Positions 1-6,516 of a DNA stretch of 16,972 bases are shown one piece after another. A model generated the notes under the pieces. It was given only the letters and a program-made list of their open reading frames with translations. It was not told the DNA's origin and did not search any database. The position numbers were made by a program, and so were the translations under genes. Positions within the stretch are counted from its first letter, which is position 1; every line of letters starts with the position of its first letter. Source of the DNA: an uncultured Prevotella sp. (GTDB lineage Bacteria; Bacteroidota; Bacteroidia; Bacteroidales; Bacteroidaceae); assembly GCA_900769275.1 (NCBI GenBank), contig CAAGGA010000011.1, positions 1-16,972 on the forward strand. The letters are read 5' to 3'.

Positions 1-421
1 CAATAGTCTCTGGAGTGTAAACATACACGTCATTGTTGAATTTCTCAAAGTAAGGAGCATACGCATAGAAAGAAAGCTTTGCACCAGGGTTGTTTGGCCA
101 GTACTTTATTGGAGCATATACCCAATCACCTGCAGCTACTGGTCTATCTACTTTCTGGTTGTACATGAAATCAGGCATGTAGTTCTGCTTTGTGTAAGAA
201 GCAATGTCTTCTGTCATCTGGGAGAATGCAAACACACCGAAGCCTCCTGCCTCTACTGTGGATTGATTCTCAATCTTAGAACGAGTCGTCTGTGAATATA
301 CACCGAAAGACACGGCATCACCGGCAGCTTCTGCTGTTACTTCAGGAGAAGTGACGCTTTCATCGCTTGAACAGCTTGCCATGGCAGCTGCAGCGAGGGC
401 TAAATAAAAAAACTTTTTCAT
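1..421 (-). CDS. Fimbrillin family (Mfa-like) lipoprotein, 3' end outside the window
   Basis: Reading the minus strand from the ATG at 419-421 gives an open frame of 140 codons that runs off the left edge. It starts MKKFFYLALAAAAMASC, a lipoprotein signal peptide with lipobox MASC and Cys17 as the predicted lipidated residue. After a Ser/Glu/Ala-rich linker comes a segment with FGVFAFSQ, PDFMYNQKV, YAPIKYWPNN and LSFYAYAPYF, the pattern I associate with the N-terminal domain of Bacteroidales fimbrillins (Mfa_like_1). Such proteins are exported as lipoproteins and become shaft or tip subunits, or anchors, of surface fimbriae. It is the third gene of a minus-strand group after DUF3575 and DUF5119 genes, 167 nt behind the latter, a usual setting for fimbrillins. 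Which subunit it is cannot be told from the N-terminal third. Family assignment is fairly sure. Confidence 0.85.
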   Translation of the reverse strand, partial: MKKFFYLALAAAAMASCSSDESVTSPEVTAEAAGDAVSFGVYSQTTRSKIENQSTVEAGGFGVFAFSQMTEDIASYTKQNYMPDFMYNQKVDRPVAAGDWVYAPIKYWPNNPGAKLSFYAYAPYFEKFNNDVYVYTPETI

Positions 422-588
422 AAAACCTTTGTTTAGAAAGTTAATAAAAAATTGTTGATTATAATTAATGATTTGTTATTATCGTATTCGTTAGACCTTA
501 CTTAGGGGAAAGGAGCTGGCGGGGGATATAGGTTGGTGCACGTCAAACTACATTCACGGGCTATGCTTCTCTCCTTCGGTGACGGTCA
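422..588 (-). other. Intergenic leader of the fimbrillin gene
   Basis: This 167-nt gap separates the DUF5119 stop from the fimbrillin ATG. The half next to the ATG is very AT-rich and carries A-rich sequence just upstream of the start, usual for Bacteroidetes, which rarely depend on a Shine-Dalgarno. I see no TAnnTTTG box and no convincing hairpin, so the fimbrillin is probably transcribed from upstream. Confidence 0.4.
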
Positions 589-1710
589 TCAGAAGTTGAT
601 ATCCTGGTCGATTACTTCCCAGTCCTCCACCTCTGCGTCGAATCCTGACGCTCCGCTGCCGTCCGCCGGCTTCACGTATGGGAGTTCGAGTACAGGCTCT
701 TCGATATTGAGTTCGAGGAGCAATGGGTCGTTGAGCGTTCTCTCGATGAGGTCGCCGACGTTGAACGCCTGCTCATAGACGGTCTTGCGGTCCACGAGGA
801 GCACTCTCATGTGGAGCACCATATCCTCGGGCTGGAACTGCGGGTCGCTGTATGAGCGTGTCACGATGCCGCGTGTCTCGGGATATTCCGGCGTGGTCTG
901 CGTCTCTATGCTTGCAGAAGAAGAGAGGTAGAGCGATGTGCCGGGCATACCGAATACCCTAACCTTGCCGTAATAGTAACCACCCGTCTGGCTGATGCCG
1001 TCAGGCTTTCCGCTCCATTCCTTGATGACGAAAGAGCCCTTTCTGTCGCCTGCATCAAAGTATGTGGGGAACACCTCGCCTGCCATGCCGTCGATACATC
1101 CCTCGATGGCGTAGCCGTTGTATATTCCCTCTACTCTCAGCTTGATGTTGAGCGTGGAGATGATGATATGCGGCTTCATGGTGAGCACCTTGCGGTAGCG
1201 GCAGTTAGTGCTTCGCGCCACGTCTATCTCATGCTGATCGACGTACAACTCGTTGCAGCAGTCGGAGGCGAAGACAGCCGGCTCCTGTGCAAGGGTGCTT
1301 GTGCTCATGATACTGTACTTTCCCACGTCCTCGGTGTTTTCAGCGAGCATCACCTGAGAGTCGTAGTAAGAGTCCATGTGACGGAACGTGAGCGAGGAGA
1401 ACTCATCCTGCGTCTGGTTGAAGACGAGGACGCGGTAACCTCCGGCAGGGAGCGACACCTTTATGCTGTCCACATTGTTTGAGATAATGGTCTGCGGTGT
1501 GGAGCCGTCTGTAGGATAGATGATGGCGGTGAAGCCAGTAGGACGCTCGTCCAGCTCAATCCATCTCGGGCGTATGATAAGGTCGAACGAGTTGCTCGGA
1601 TCGACAATCTCCAAAGGTTCGCGCTTGCAGGAAGAGAAGATGCCGGCAAGAGAGCATAGCATAGCCACTACGCAGGCGGCCTTACGTGTAAAGATGAAAT
1701 ATTTCTTCAT
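589..1710 (-). CDS. DUF5119 domain lipoprotein of the fimbrial locus
   Basis: A 373-residue protein. The N-terminus is a lipoprotein signal: a basic start, a hydrophobic stretch VVAMLCSLAGIF, then lipobox FSSC with Cys28. The segment around residues 40-110 (FDLIIRPRW, GFTAIIYPTDG, VSLPAGGYRVLVFNQ) has the sandwich-like pattern I recognise from the DUF5119 family, which occurs in Bacteroidales beside fimbrillins and DUF3575/DUF3868 proteins. Its biochemical role is not established; assembly factor or minor anchor of the fimbria is an inference from neighbourhood. The ATG lies one base after the stop of the upstream DUF3575 gene, so translation is probably coupled. The C-terminus is acidic (EVEDWEVIDQDINF). 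Family call rests on remembered motif resemblance, not a search. Confidence 0.8.
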   Translation of the reverse strand: MKKYFIFTRKAACVVAMLCSLAGIFSSCKREPLEIVDPSNSFDLIIRPRWIELDERPTGFTAIIYPTDGSTPQTIISNNVDSIKVSLPAGGYRVLVFNQTQDEFSSLTFRHMDSYYDSQVMLAENTEDVGKYSIMSTSTLAQEPAVFASDCCNELYVDQHEIDVARSTNCRYRKVLTMKPHIIISTLNIKLRVEGIYNGYAIEGCIDGMAGEVFPTYFDAGDRKGSFVIKEWSGKPDGISQTGGYYYGKVRVFGMPGTSLYLSSSASIETQTTPEYPETRGIVTRSYSDPQFQPEDMVLHMRVLLVDRKTVYEQAFNVGDLIERTLNDPLLLELNIEEPVLELPYVKPADGSGASGFDAEVEDWEVIDQDINF

Positions 1711-1711
1711 A

Positions 1712-2941
1712 TTAGCGTTCCTCCTCCTTTATAAGTTTTGTGTAGCACTTGTTGATAGGAATTACGAGAGATACTGCAACTTTTGTAGGACCTACGTAGC
1801 GCACCACCTTGCGGTCAGCACTCCTGGTATAGAGTTTTCCACCCTCGGTGAAGACGTCGTAAGCGTAGCTCTGGTTGCGGAGGTAACCTGCTGAGATAGA
1901 GAACTCCCAGCGCAGGCGGTTGTTGCATGCCGGTATGGCGTAAGTATAATCAATGCCAGCACTCCAGAACTCTCCCTGATGTCCGGAATAGTCACGCTCG
2001 AAGTCATACTTTCCACCGTAGATATATGCGGCGAGGGAGTGACCTGTCAGGCGGTACTGGCGGTTGTCGGGGTCGCTTGTGTGCTTGTCTCCGAGCCAAT
2101 ATCTTACTTCTGCGTTAGCCATCTGGAACTGGAAGCAGTTCTTGTGGTTGGAGCGACGGAAGACCCATGGTGAGTACCAGTCGGCTGCTACGGAGAACCT
2201 GTTGCCCAATGGGAGGATGACTCCGATGTTAGCCAACGGCACGAGGAGGTTGGAGCGGAATGCGAAGACTGGGTAGCGATACTTCACCTCTCTATACTTC
2301 GGTGTAGTATCCACCTCTTCTACTACCACAACGGGTTCCGGTTCCGGTTCCGGCTCTACCCTCGGGATGTAATATACCAAGCAGTTGGCAGCGGAACGCA
2401 TCTTTGAAAGGTAGTTTTCTTCTATATAACCGAGAGCCTGTCCACCGTCGATACGCCGTATGATGTCCATGATTCTCGGGTGGTTGGCATTGCGGTTGAG
2501 CGCGTCAAGTACGGCATTAAGGTGAGGGACGTTCTCGTCAGCAGCGATGCTTGTGGCGAGATCAGACCAGGAGTAGAGCCTGATGGATGTGCTGATATTG
2601 TCAGCCAGCCTCGGGAACTCGGCAGAGAAATAATTCTGCATTGACGTGGCACGCCTCAGAGCGAGTCCCCGGTTGTACGTCACGCTGCCCTCGGGCGATG
2701 CGGTAGCAACCATGGTCATGCTATCTACCCTGATTGTATTGTCATTGATGAGCCTTCTTGCCGTGGATATAGACTTGGCGTTATCCTTGTACTCGGGATC
2801 CACCATGTCGCTGTCGAACCGGAAATATACCGGTATCTCAGCTTTTTCCCCGGCATTAGCGTCTGTCTTCACAGCAGTCTGCGCCTGCGCGCCGCACGCT
2901 GCGATTGACAATAATGCAATGGTTAATGATTTTTTATACAT
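1712..2941 (-). CDS. DUF3575 protein with OmpA-like N-terminal region
   Basis: A 409-residue protein counted from the ATG at 2939-2941. A longer frame begins 8 codons upstream, but MYKKSLTIALLSIAACGAQAQ is a clean signal peptide and MITNKVIT in front of it is not. Residues about 35-190 (PVYFRFDSDMVDPEY, then ATASPEGS, NRGLALRRA) resemble an OmpA-like peptidoglycan-associated fold. A Pro/Glu linker (PEPEPEPVVVVEE) follows near 200. The last 180 residues (FRSNLLVPLANIGVILPLG, ADWYSPWVF) match the DUF3575 pattern and look like a small outer-membrane beta-barrel. The expected place is the outer membrane, facing the wall through the N-terminal part. It is the first gene of the fimbrial group, divergent from the AraC-type gene. 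The role in fimbria export or anchoring is inferred from context. Confidence 0.85.
   Translation of the reverse strand: MYKKSLTIALLSIAACGAQAQTAVKTDANAGEKAEIPVYFRFDSDMVDPEYKDNAKSISTARRLINDNTIRVDSMTMVATASPEGSVTYNRGLALRRATSMQNYFSAEFPRLADNISTSIRLYSWSDLATSIAADENVPHLNAVLDALNRNANHPRIMDIIRRIDGGQALGYIEENYLSKMRSAANCLVYYIPRVEPEPEPEPVVVVEEVDTTPKYREVKYRYPVFAFRSNLLVPLANIGVILPLGNRFSVAADWYSPWVFRRSNHKNCFQFQMANAEVRYWLGDKHTSDPDNRQYRLTGHSLAAYIYGGKYDFERDYSGHQGEFWSAGIDYTYAIPACNNRLRWEFSISAGYLRNQSYAYDVFTEGGKLYTRSADRKVVRYVGPTKVAVSLVIPINKCYTKLIKEEER
1720..1728 (-). promoter_or_regulatory. Strong Shine-Dalgarno in front of the DUF5119 gene
   Basis: On the minus strand AGGAGGAGG ends 9 nt before the ATG at 1710. A perfect Shine-Dalgarno is uncommon in Bacteroidetes. 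Here it lies inside the last codons of the upstream gene (Lys-Glu-Glu-Glu-Arg-stop), so it may be partly a by-product of the protein sequence, but it suits reinitiation after the TAA one base before the ATG. Confidence 0.5.
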
Positions 2942-3094
2942 AGTTATAACTTTATTTGTAATCACCTTATTATATATAGAGAGGCAGTCAGCGATTTGAA
3001 TTATGTTTTATGGTTTCGTCGTCATCATGCCTCGCTTGAAAAGTGAGGTATTTACACTCTTTTCAGCAGTTTTTCCCAATCATCTTTTCGTTTG

Positions 3095-3102
3095 CAAATT
3101 TA
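3095..3102 (-). promoter_or_regulatory. Weak candidate -7 box for the fimbrial operon
   Basis: The minus strand reads TAAATTTG, which fits TAnnTTTG and is the only such match between the DUF3575 start and the regulator. No TTTG is found at the right distance upstream, which would suit a promoter needing an activator. The leader would be about 150 nt long. Confidence 0.3.
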
Positions 3103-3171
3103 AGGATTAATTTTTAAAGATATATGTCTTTTTTGAAAATAAATGTACACTTTTGAGCAATTTTCCCTATT

Positions 3172-3198
3172 TTAAGACAAAATTCTTAAATTAAGACA
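3172..3198. promoter_or_regulatory. Direct repeat TTAAGACA, possible regulator binding site
   Basis: TTAAGACA stands at 3172-3179 and 3191-3198, 19 bp from start to start, and a related inverted TGTCTT lies near 3126. Direct repeats about two helical turns apart are typical targets of AraC-family proteins. The site lies between the DUF3575 operon and the AraC-type gene, 30 bp upstream of the latter's -33 box. Binding is inference. Confidence 0.3.
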
Positions 3199-3227
3199 TT
3201 ATTTTTTACCCCCCCCGGACGGTTTAT

Positions 3228-3258
3228 TTTGATATTCTAAAGAAATTTTATATCTTTG
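3228..3258 (+). promoter_or_regulatory. Bacteroidetes-type promoter of the AraC-type gene
   Basis: TTTG at 3228-3231, then 19 nt, then TATCTTTG at 3251-3258. This matches both parts of the Bacteroidetes primary sigma consensus and puts the transcript start roughly 10 nt before the ATG at 3277. A run of eight C sits at 3209-3216, 11 nt upstream of the -33 box. Confidence 0.75.
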
Positions 3259-3276
3259 CAATAAATACTAAGAAAC

Positions 3277-4461
3277 ATGAAATTACTCTTGACATTTCAG
3301 GATTTTGCAATAGCCATTTCGTTCACATTGCTGACCGCCCTTGCAATAACTCCTTACCGCAGGGACTATAAGCCCTATCGCAAATCGAAGTTCTACCTCA
3401 TGGCGGCTCTTGCTCTGTTGATGATACAGTTTGGCATCCAGCGTTTCGGTATGCTGAGGATGTATGCCGACTACAGCATAGCGTTGTGCGTGAACATAGC
3501 CCTGTTCATGCCAACGGCATATTTCATCCTTTATACGAGCATCATTCTTCTGACTAACGACAGGGTGAAGCAGGGCTTCCACGTGCTGTCCGCCTGCCTC
3601 TACGTCTTCACGCTATTGGTGTCCGGCTGCAACATCATCGTTGCGCATTCCAGTCCTGACCTTGTAAGGGCTACACAGGCGGCTTGCGGCGTAGGTTTTC
3701 TCTCCCACCTTGTACTTTCCTACAGGTATGCGGCGAAGGCTTATCTGGACGTGAAGCACAACCTTGACAATTTCTATGACTATGATGCCGAGCAGATTAT
3801 TGCCTTTATGAAGCATTCCTGTATCGTCACCATGGCTGTGGGTCTGTTTGCTCCCTTTGTCATCATCACCAACAATCATTTCTTTGTCTGCGCTTTCATC
3901 GTTGCTTTCTGCCTGACGATTATCTATTTCGTCACTCGCTTCATCGGCTATGAGAAGGAGCAGAGGAAGGTGATTGTGGCTACTGAGAACGCTGGGGAGG
4001 AGGATTTTTCCGATGCTGTCCCTGTATTGGCTTCGGCGGATGGTACCGATATTCATGTGTCTTCGCCTGCCCCTGACTCCCCTACCCTTTCTTCGCCTGC
4101 TGATGCCGGCACTGCGTCAGACGATTTTTCCCTGCCTCTTGCCAACTGGGTCAAGCGCAAGCGTCATCTTCAGAAGAACCTCACTATCCTTTTGCTTGCC
4201 AACGACCTTGACACCAATCAGAAGTATCTCTCCCGCTATTTCAGTGAGGTGCTTCATACTACTTTCCGCGAGTGGCTAAACGAGACTCGTATGCAGGATG
4301 CCAAGGAGATGCTCCTTGATGATCGTAACTTTACTGTCGAGCATATTGCTCAGGAGTGTGGTTTTGGTTCTCGTACTCATTTCCACTCCATCTTTGTCAA
4401 GAAGTGTGGCATGACTCCTTCTCAGTTCCGCTCTGCGAATAGTTTCCATTATCAGGATTAG
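3277..4461 (+). CDS. Membrane-anchored AraC-family transcription regulator
   Basis: A 394-residue protein. Residues 1-225 contain about seven hydrophobic helices (near 7-26, 38-58, 65-90, 100-123, 131-150, 178-198, 201-222). A polar, Ser/Pro/Asp-rich linker of about 65 residues follows (SSPAPDSPTLSSPADAGT), then an AraC/XylS-type DNA-binding domain at about 295-390, with LANDLDTNQKYLSRYFSE as the first helix-turn-helix and VEHIAQECGFGSRTHFHSIF plus the GMTPSQFR signature as the second. An odd number of helices would put the N-terminus outside and the DNA-binding part in the cytoplasm, so the membrane part could sense a signal or sequester the regulator. It is divergent from the fimbrial operon, which makes that operon its likeliest target (inference). 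The membrane domain matches no sensor family I can name. Confidence 0.9.
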   Translation: MKLLLTFQDFAIAISFTLLTALAITPYRRDYKPYRKSKFYLMAALALLMIQFGIQRFGMLRMYADYSIALCVNIALFMPTAYFILYTSIILLTNDRVKQGFHVLSACLYVFTLLVSGCNIIVAHSSPDLVRATQAACGVGFLSHLVLSYRYAAKAYLDVKHNLDNFYDYDAEQIIAFMKHSCIVTMAVGLFAPFVIITNNHFFVCAFIVAFCLTIIYFVTRFIGYEKEQRKVIVATENAGEEDFSDAVPVLASADGTDIHVSSPAPDSPTLSSPADAGTASDDFSLPLANWVKRKRHLQKNLTILLLANDLDTNQKYLSRYFSEVLHTTFREWLNETRMQDAKEMLLDDRNFTVEHIAQECGFGSRTHFHSIFVKKCGMTPSQFRSANSFHYQD

Positions 4462-4467
4462 TGTCTT

Positions 4468-4501
4468 TTCCTTTCAGGATTTTTTTTCTTTTCAAGAATT
4501 A
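4468..4501 (+). repeat. AT-rich dispersed element, copy 1
   Basis: It begins TTCCTTTCAGGA, goes through a T-tract with one C, and ends TCAAGAATTA. Nearly the same string occurs at 10126-10160 (TTCAGGA, T-tract, TCAAGAATT). Here it lies a few bases after the stop of the AraC-type gene; there it lies in the leader of the phosphatase gene. A shortened form (T-tract plus CAAGAATTA) occurs near 10256-10274. Confidence 0.45.
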
Positions 4502-4636
4502 CAGAGACTTGATTTTAACATTTGAAATCCATGAAAAAAATTCTGCTGGCAAATATGCGATTCCTTAGCGATTTAGGTATGTCATTGACTGACAAGGAGA
4601 TATAGTTTTAGAAAGAAAACAGGGACGGTTTTCTGG

Positions 4637-4746
4637 GGTAAAAGCATTGAGTTTGAAGGGTAAAAGCGGTGAGATTGGTGGGTAAAAGCGGTGAGATTAG
4701 ACGGTGAAAGTTTAGAGATTGGACGGTGAAAGCGGCGGTTTTGTGG
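4637..4746. repeat. Five 22-bp tandem repeats
   Basis: Units start at 4637, 4659, 4681, 4703 and 4725, each exactly 22 bp. They begin GGTAAAAG or GGTGAAAG, and the middle three contain GAGATT. Units 2 and 3 are nearly identical; 1, 4 and 5 are more diverged. Because 22 is not a multiple of three, the array is unlikely to encode protein repeats. The period is close to two helical turns, as in arrays of protein-binding sites, but no gene start is near. Confidence 0.8.
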
Positions 4747-4925
4747 TTGAGAAAGGCGGTGATGGGACTTTGAAGGGACTTTCGCTGATGGTTTTTGGTT
4801 GTTTTTTCCTGATTTTTGATCTTGCGCGCCTTGATTTTCCTTTGTTTTGGTCGGGGGATTTTTCCTTTGGTTTTAACTATCGTTAATTATTGTAAAGAGG
4901 GTGCGGGGCGTTGGTGAGGGAGACA

Positions 4926-4993
4926 AAAAAAAGGAAGAAAGAAGACGGGGCTGACCTCTTGGGAGGGGCGGTATCTTCTTTCTTCCTTTTTTT
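4926..4993. terminator. Bidirectional hairpin terminator between the regulator and oadB
   Basis: Two perfectly complementary 20-nt arms, 4926-4945 (seven A then GGAAGAAAGAAGA) and 4974-4993 (TCTTCTTTCTTCC then seven T), enclose a 28-nt loop that has its own CCTC/GAGG stem. On either strand the stem ends in a U-run. It lies between two converging transcription units and can end both. The long loop is unusual. Confidence 0.7.
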
Positions 4994-5002
4994 GCTGGTT
5001 TG

Positions 5003-5023
5003 TTCTTCGACCTGGTCGAAGAA
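5003..5023. repeat. Palindromic extragenic element, copy 1 (3' of oadB)
   Basis: Left arm TTCTTCGACC, one central T, right arm GGTCGAAGAA: ten perfect base pairs. It is followed by TACCTGG. It stands 65 nt beyond the oadB stop, next to the large terminator hairpin. The plus-strand centre is T in all four copies, so all face the same way. Confidence 0.85.
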
Positions 5024-5087
5024 TACCTGGTTTGGGGAGGGGGGCTTTTCTTTTTTCCTTGTTCTCCTATCAGGGCAGGCGGTAGTG

Positions 5088-6347
5088 CTATTGCAGGAAG
5101 GAGATTAGTACTCCTGCTGCTACTGCGGAGCCTATTACTCCGGAGATGTTGCTTGCCATGCAGTAGTTGAGGACGTGGTTCTTCGGGTCGTACTGGGTCG
5201 CGATGTCGTTTGCCACGCGTGATGCCATCGGCACTGCGCTGAGCCCTGTAGCACCTACGAGAGGATTGACTTTCTTCTTTGCGAAGAGGTTGTATATCTT
5301 CACCATGCAGATGCCTGCCGCTATGGAGAGGGCGAAAGCGAGGAAGCCTCCTACTACGATGCCTATGGTCTGGAGATTGAGGAACGCCTCTGCCGTCATC
5401 GTGGCTCCCACGGAGAGTCCGAGGAAGATGGTGGCAGTGTTCATGATAGCATTGCTTGCCGTGTCGAAGAGACGACCTGTCATGCTTCCCAGTTCCTTGA
5501 TGAGGTTACCGAACATCAGCATTCCCACGAGACTCACGGCTGTAGGCACGAGGAGAGCCACGACGGTGGTGACAGCTATCGGGAAGAGAATCTTGAGCAC
5601 GCGTAGGTTCTTTATCTCCGTGGCGTTAGGATATTTCTTGTCCTGCTCTTTCATGTTGATGGTCAGTTCCTTCTTGGAACAGAGAGCCCTGACGACAAGG
5701 GGTATGATGACCGGCACGAGAGCCATATAGGAATACGCTGCTATGGCAATAGGTCCGAGAAGCTCTGGCGCAAGCTTTATGGTGGTGAAGATAGCGGTCG
5801 GTCCGTCGGCTCCTCCGATGATGCCGAGGGATGCCGCCTGCTGTGGCGTGAAGCCCATGGCGAGGGCAGCGAGGAGGACGGCGAAGATGCCAAACTGCGC
5901 TCCTGCCCCGAAGATGCTGAGACGGAGATTGCGCAGCATAGGTCCGAAGTCGGTCAATGCTCCGACACCCATGAAGATGACAGGCGGTATGAATCCCGTC
6001 TTGATGCACATATAATAGATGAAGTTCATCAGTCCGAGGTCATGCGCTATCTTGTGCAGCGGCATATCCCATATCACCTCTCTGTTGCCTTCTGCATCGA
6101 GGAGGAAGCCTCCGTCAGCAAGAGGTATGTAGCCTTCGGATGTCACCGTGGTCACTCCCATGCCTCCTCCGGGGAAGTTGGCGAGGAGCACACCGAAGCC
6201 GATAGGTATCAGCAACAATGGTTCGTATTTCTTTACGATTCCCAGATACAGCAGTACGAATGCTATGAGAATCATTAATAGGAACGACCAGTCGCCTCCT
6301 GTCTGCGAGAAGGCTGTCATTTCCCATATTTTCTGTAGTATTTCCAT
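5088..6347 (-). CDS. oadB: Oxaloacetate decarboxylase beta subunit (Na+ pump membrane subunit)
   Basis: A 419-residue, highly hydrophobic membrane protein of OadB/MmdB/GcdB type. It takes carboxybiotin from the alpha subunit, decarboxylates it and couples this to export of Na+ across the inner membrane. Visible signatures are VGALTDFGPML near 128-138, GGADGPTAI at 178-186 with Asp181 in the place of the Na+/proton-binding aspartate of the family, and a C-terminal MASNISGVIGSAVAAG segment with the conserved Asn and Ser. A loop at about 60-95 (including LLDAEGNREVIWDMP) lies between the early helices. The A-rich stretch right before the ATG (minus strand) is a typical Bacteroidetes translation leader. 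It is the last gene of oadG-oadA-oadB. The closely related methylmalonyl-CoA decarboxylase beta subunit cannot be ruled out by this subunit alone. Confidence 0.95.
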   Translation of the reverse strand: MEILQKIWEMTAFSQTGGDWSFLLMILIAFVLLYLGIVKKYEPLLLIPIGFGVLLANFPGGGMGVTTVTSEGYIPLADGGFLLDAEGNREVIWDMPLHKIAHDLGLMNFIYYMCIKTGFIPPVIFMGVGALTDFGPMLRNLRLSIFGAGAQFGIFAVLLAALAMGFTPQQAASLGIIGGADGPTAIFTTIKLAPELLGPIAIAAYSYMALVPVIIPLVVRALCSKKELTINMKEQDKKYPNATEIKNLRVLKILFPIAVTTVVALLVPTAVSLVGMLMFGNLIKELGSMTGRLFDTASNAIMNTATIFLGLSVGATMTAEAFLNLQTIGIVVGGFLAFALSIAAGICMVKIYNLFAKKKVNPLVGATGLSAVPMASRVANDIATQYDPKNHVLNYCMASNISGVIGSAVAAGVLISFLQ

Positions 6348-6375
6348 TTTTTTTCCTTTTTCCTTTTTTCTTTTG

Positions 6376-6396
6376 CTCTTCGACCTGGTCGAAGAG
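6376..6396. repeat. Palindromic extragenic element, copy 2 (oadA-oadB gap)
   Basis: Left arm CTCTTCGACC, central T, right arm GGTCGAAGAG. Compared with copies 1 and 4 the outermost pair is C-G instead of T-A, changed on both sides, so pairing is kept. TACC follows, as in copy 1. It lies 28 nt before the oadB ATG. Confidence 0.85.
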
Positions 6397-6420
6397 TACC
6401 AGATTTTTGAGGGTTTTGGG

Positions 6421-6511
6421 TGTTGGTTTTGGGTTGTTGGTTAATAATGCGTTGCCAAATGAGGCTTACTCAAGAGGCAAGACAAAACCTACCCATAACC
6501 TAAAACCAACA
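6421..6511 (-). repeat. Long stem-loop between oadA and oadB
   Basis: TGTTGGTTTTGGGTT at 6421-6435 pairs with AACCTAAAACCAACA at 6497-6511 (14 of 15 pairs), and TTGCC/GGCAA form a smaller stem inside (near 6452-6480). The stem starts 6 nt after the oadA stop. With no U-run after it, it is more likely a stability or processing structure than a terminator. Confidence 0.5.
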
Positions 6512-6516
6512 ACCAC

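Larger units (their letters stand above)
4462..4925. other. Gene-poor region downstream of the regulator
   Basis: This 464-nt stretch between two converging units holds no supported gene. It contains an AT-rich element shared with the region at 10126, a 24-codon frame at 4531-4605 that I do not accept as a gene, five 22-bp tandem repeats, and G/T-rich sequence after them. A large hairpin terminator begins directly afterwards. Confidence 0.5.

Noticed and set aside
4531..4605. A 24-codon frame starting MKKILLANM after the AraC-type gene
   Set aside because: Too short to judge, no promoter box before it, no recognisable product. It lies among repeats and the ATG-plus-A-run start is common by chance in AT-rich DNA.
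4911..5108. A 65-codon plus-strand frame across the terminator hairpin
   Set aside because: It consists of the hairpin arms and the palindrome read as codons (runs of Lys, Ser, Phe, Leu) and ends inside oadB on the other strand.
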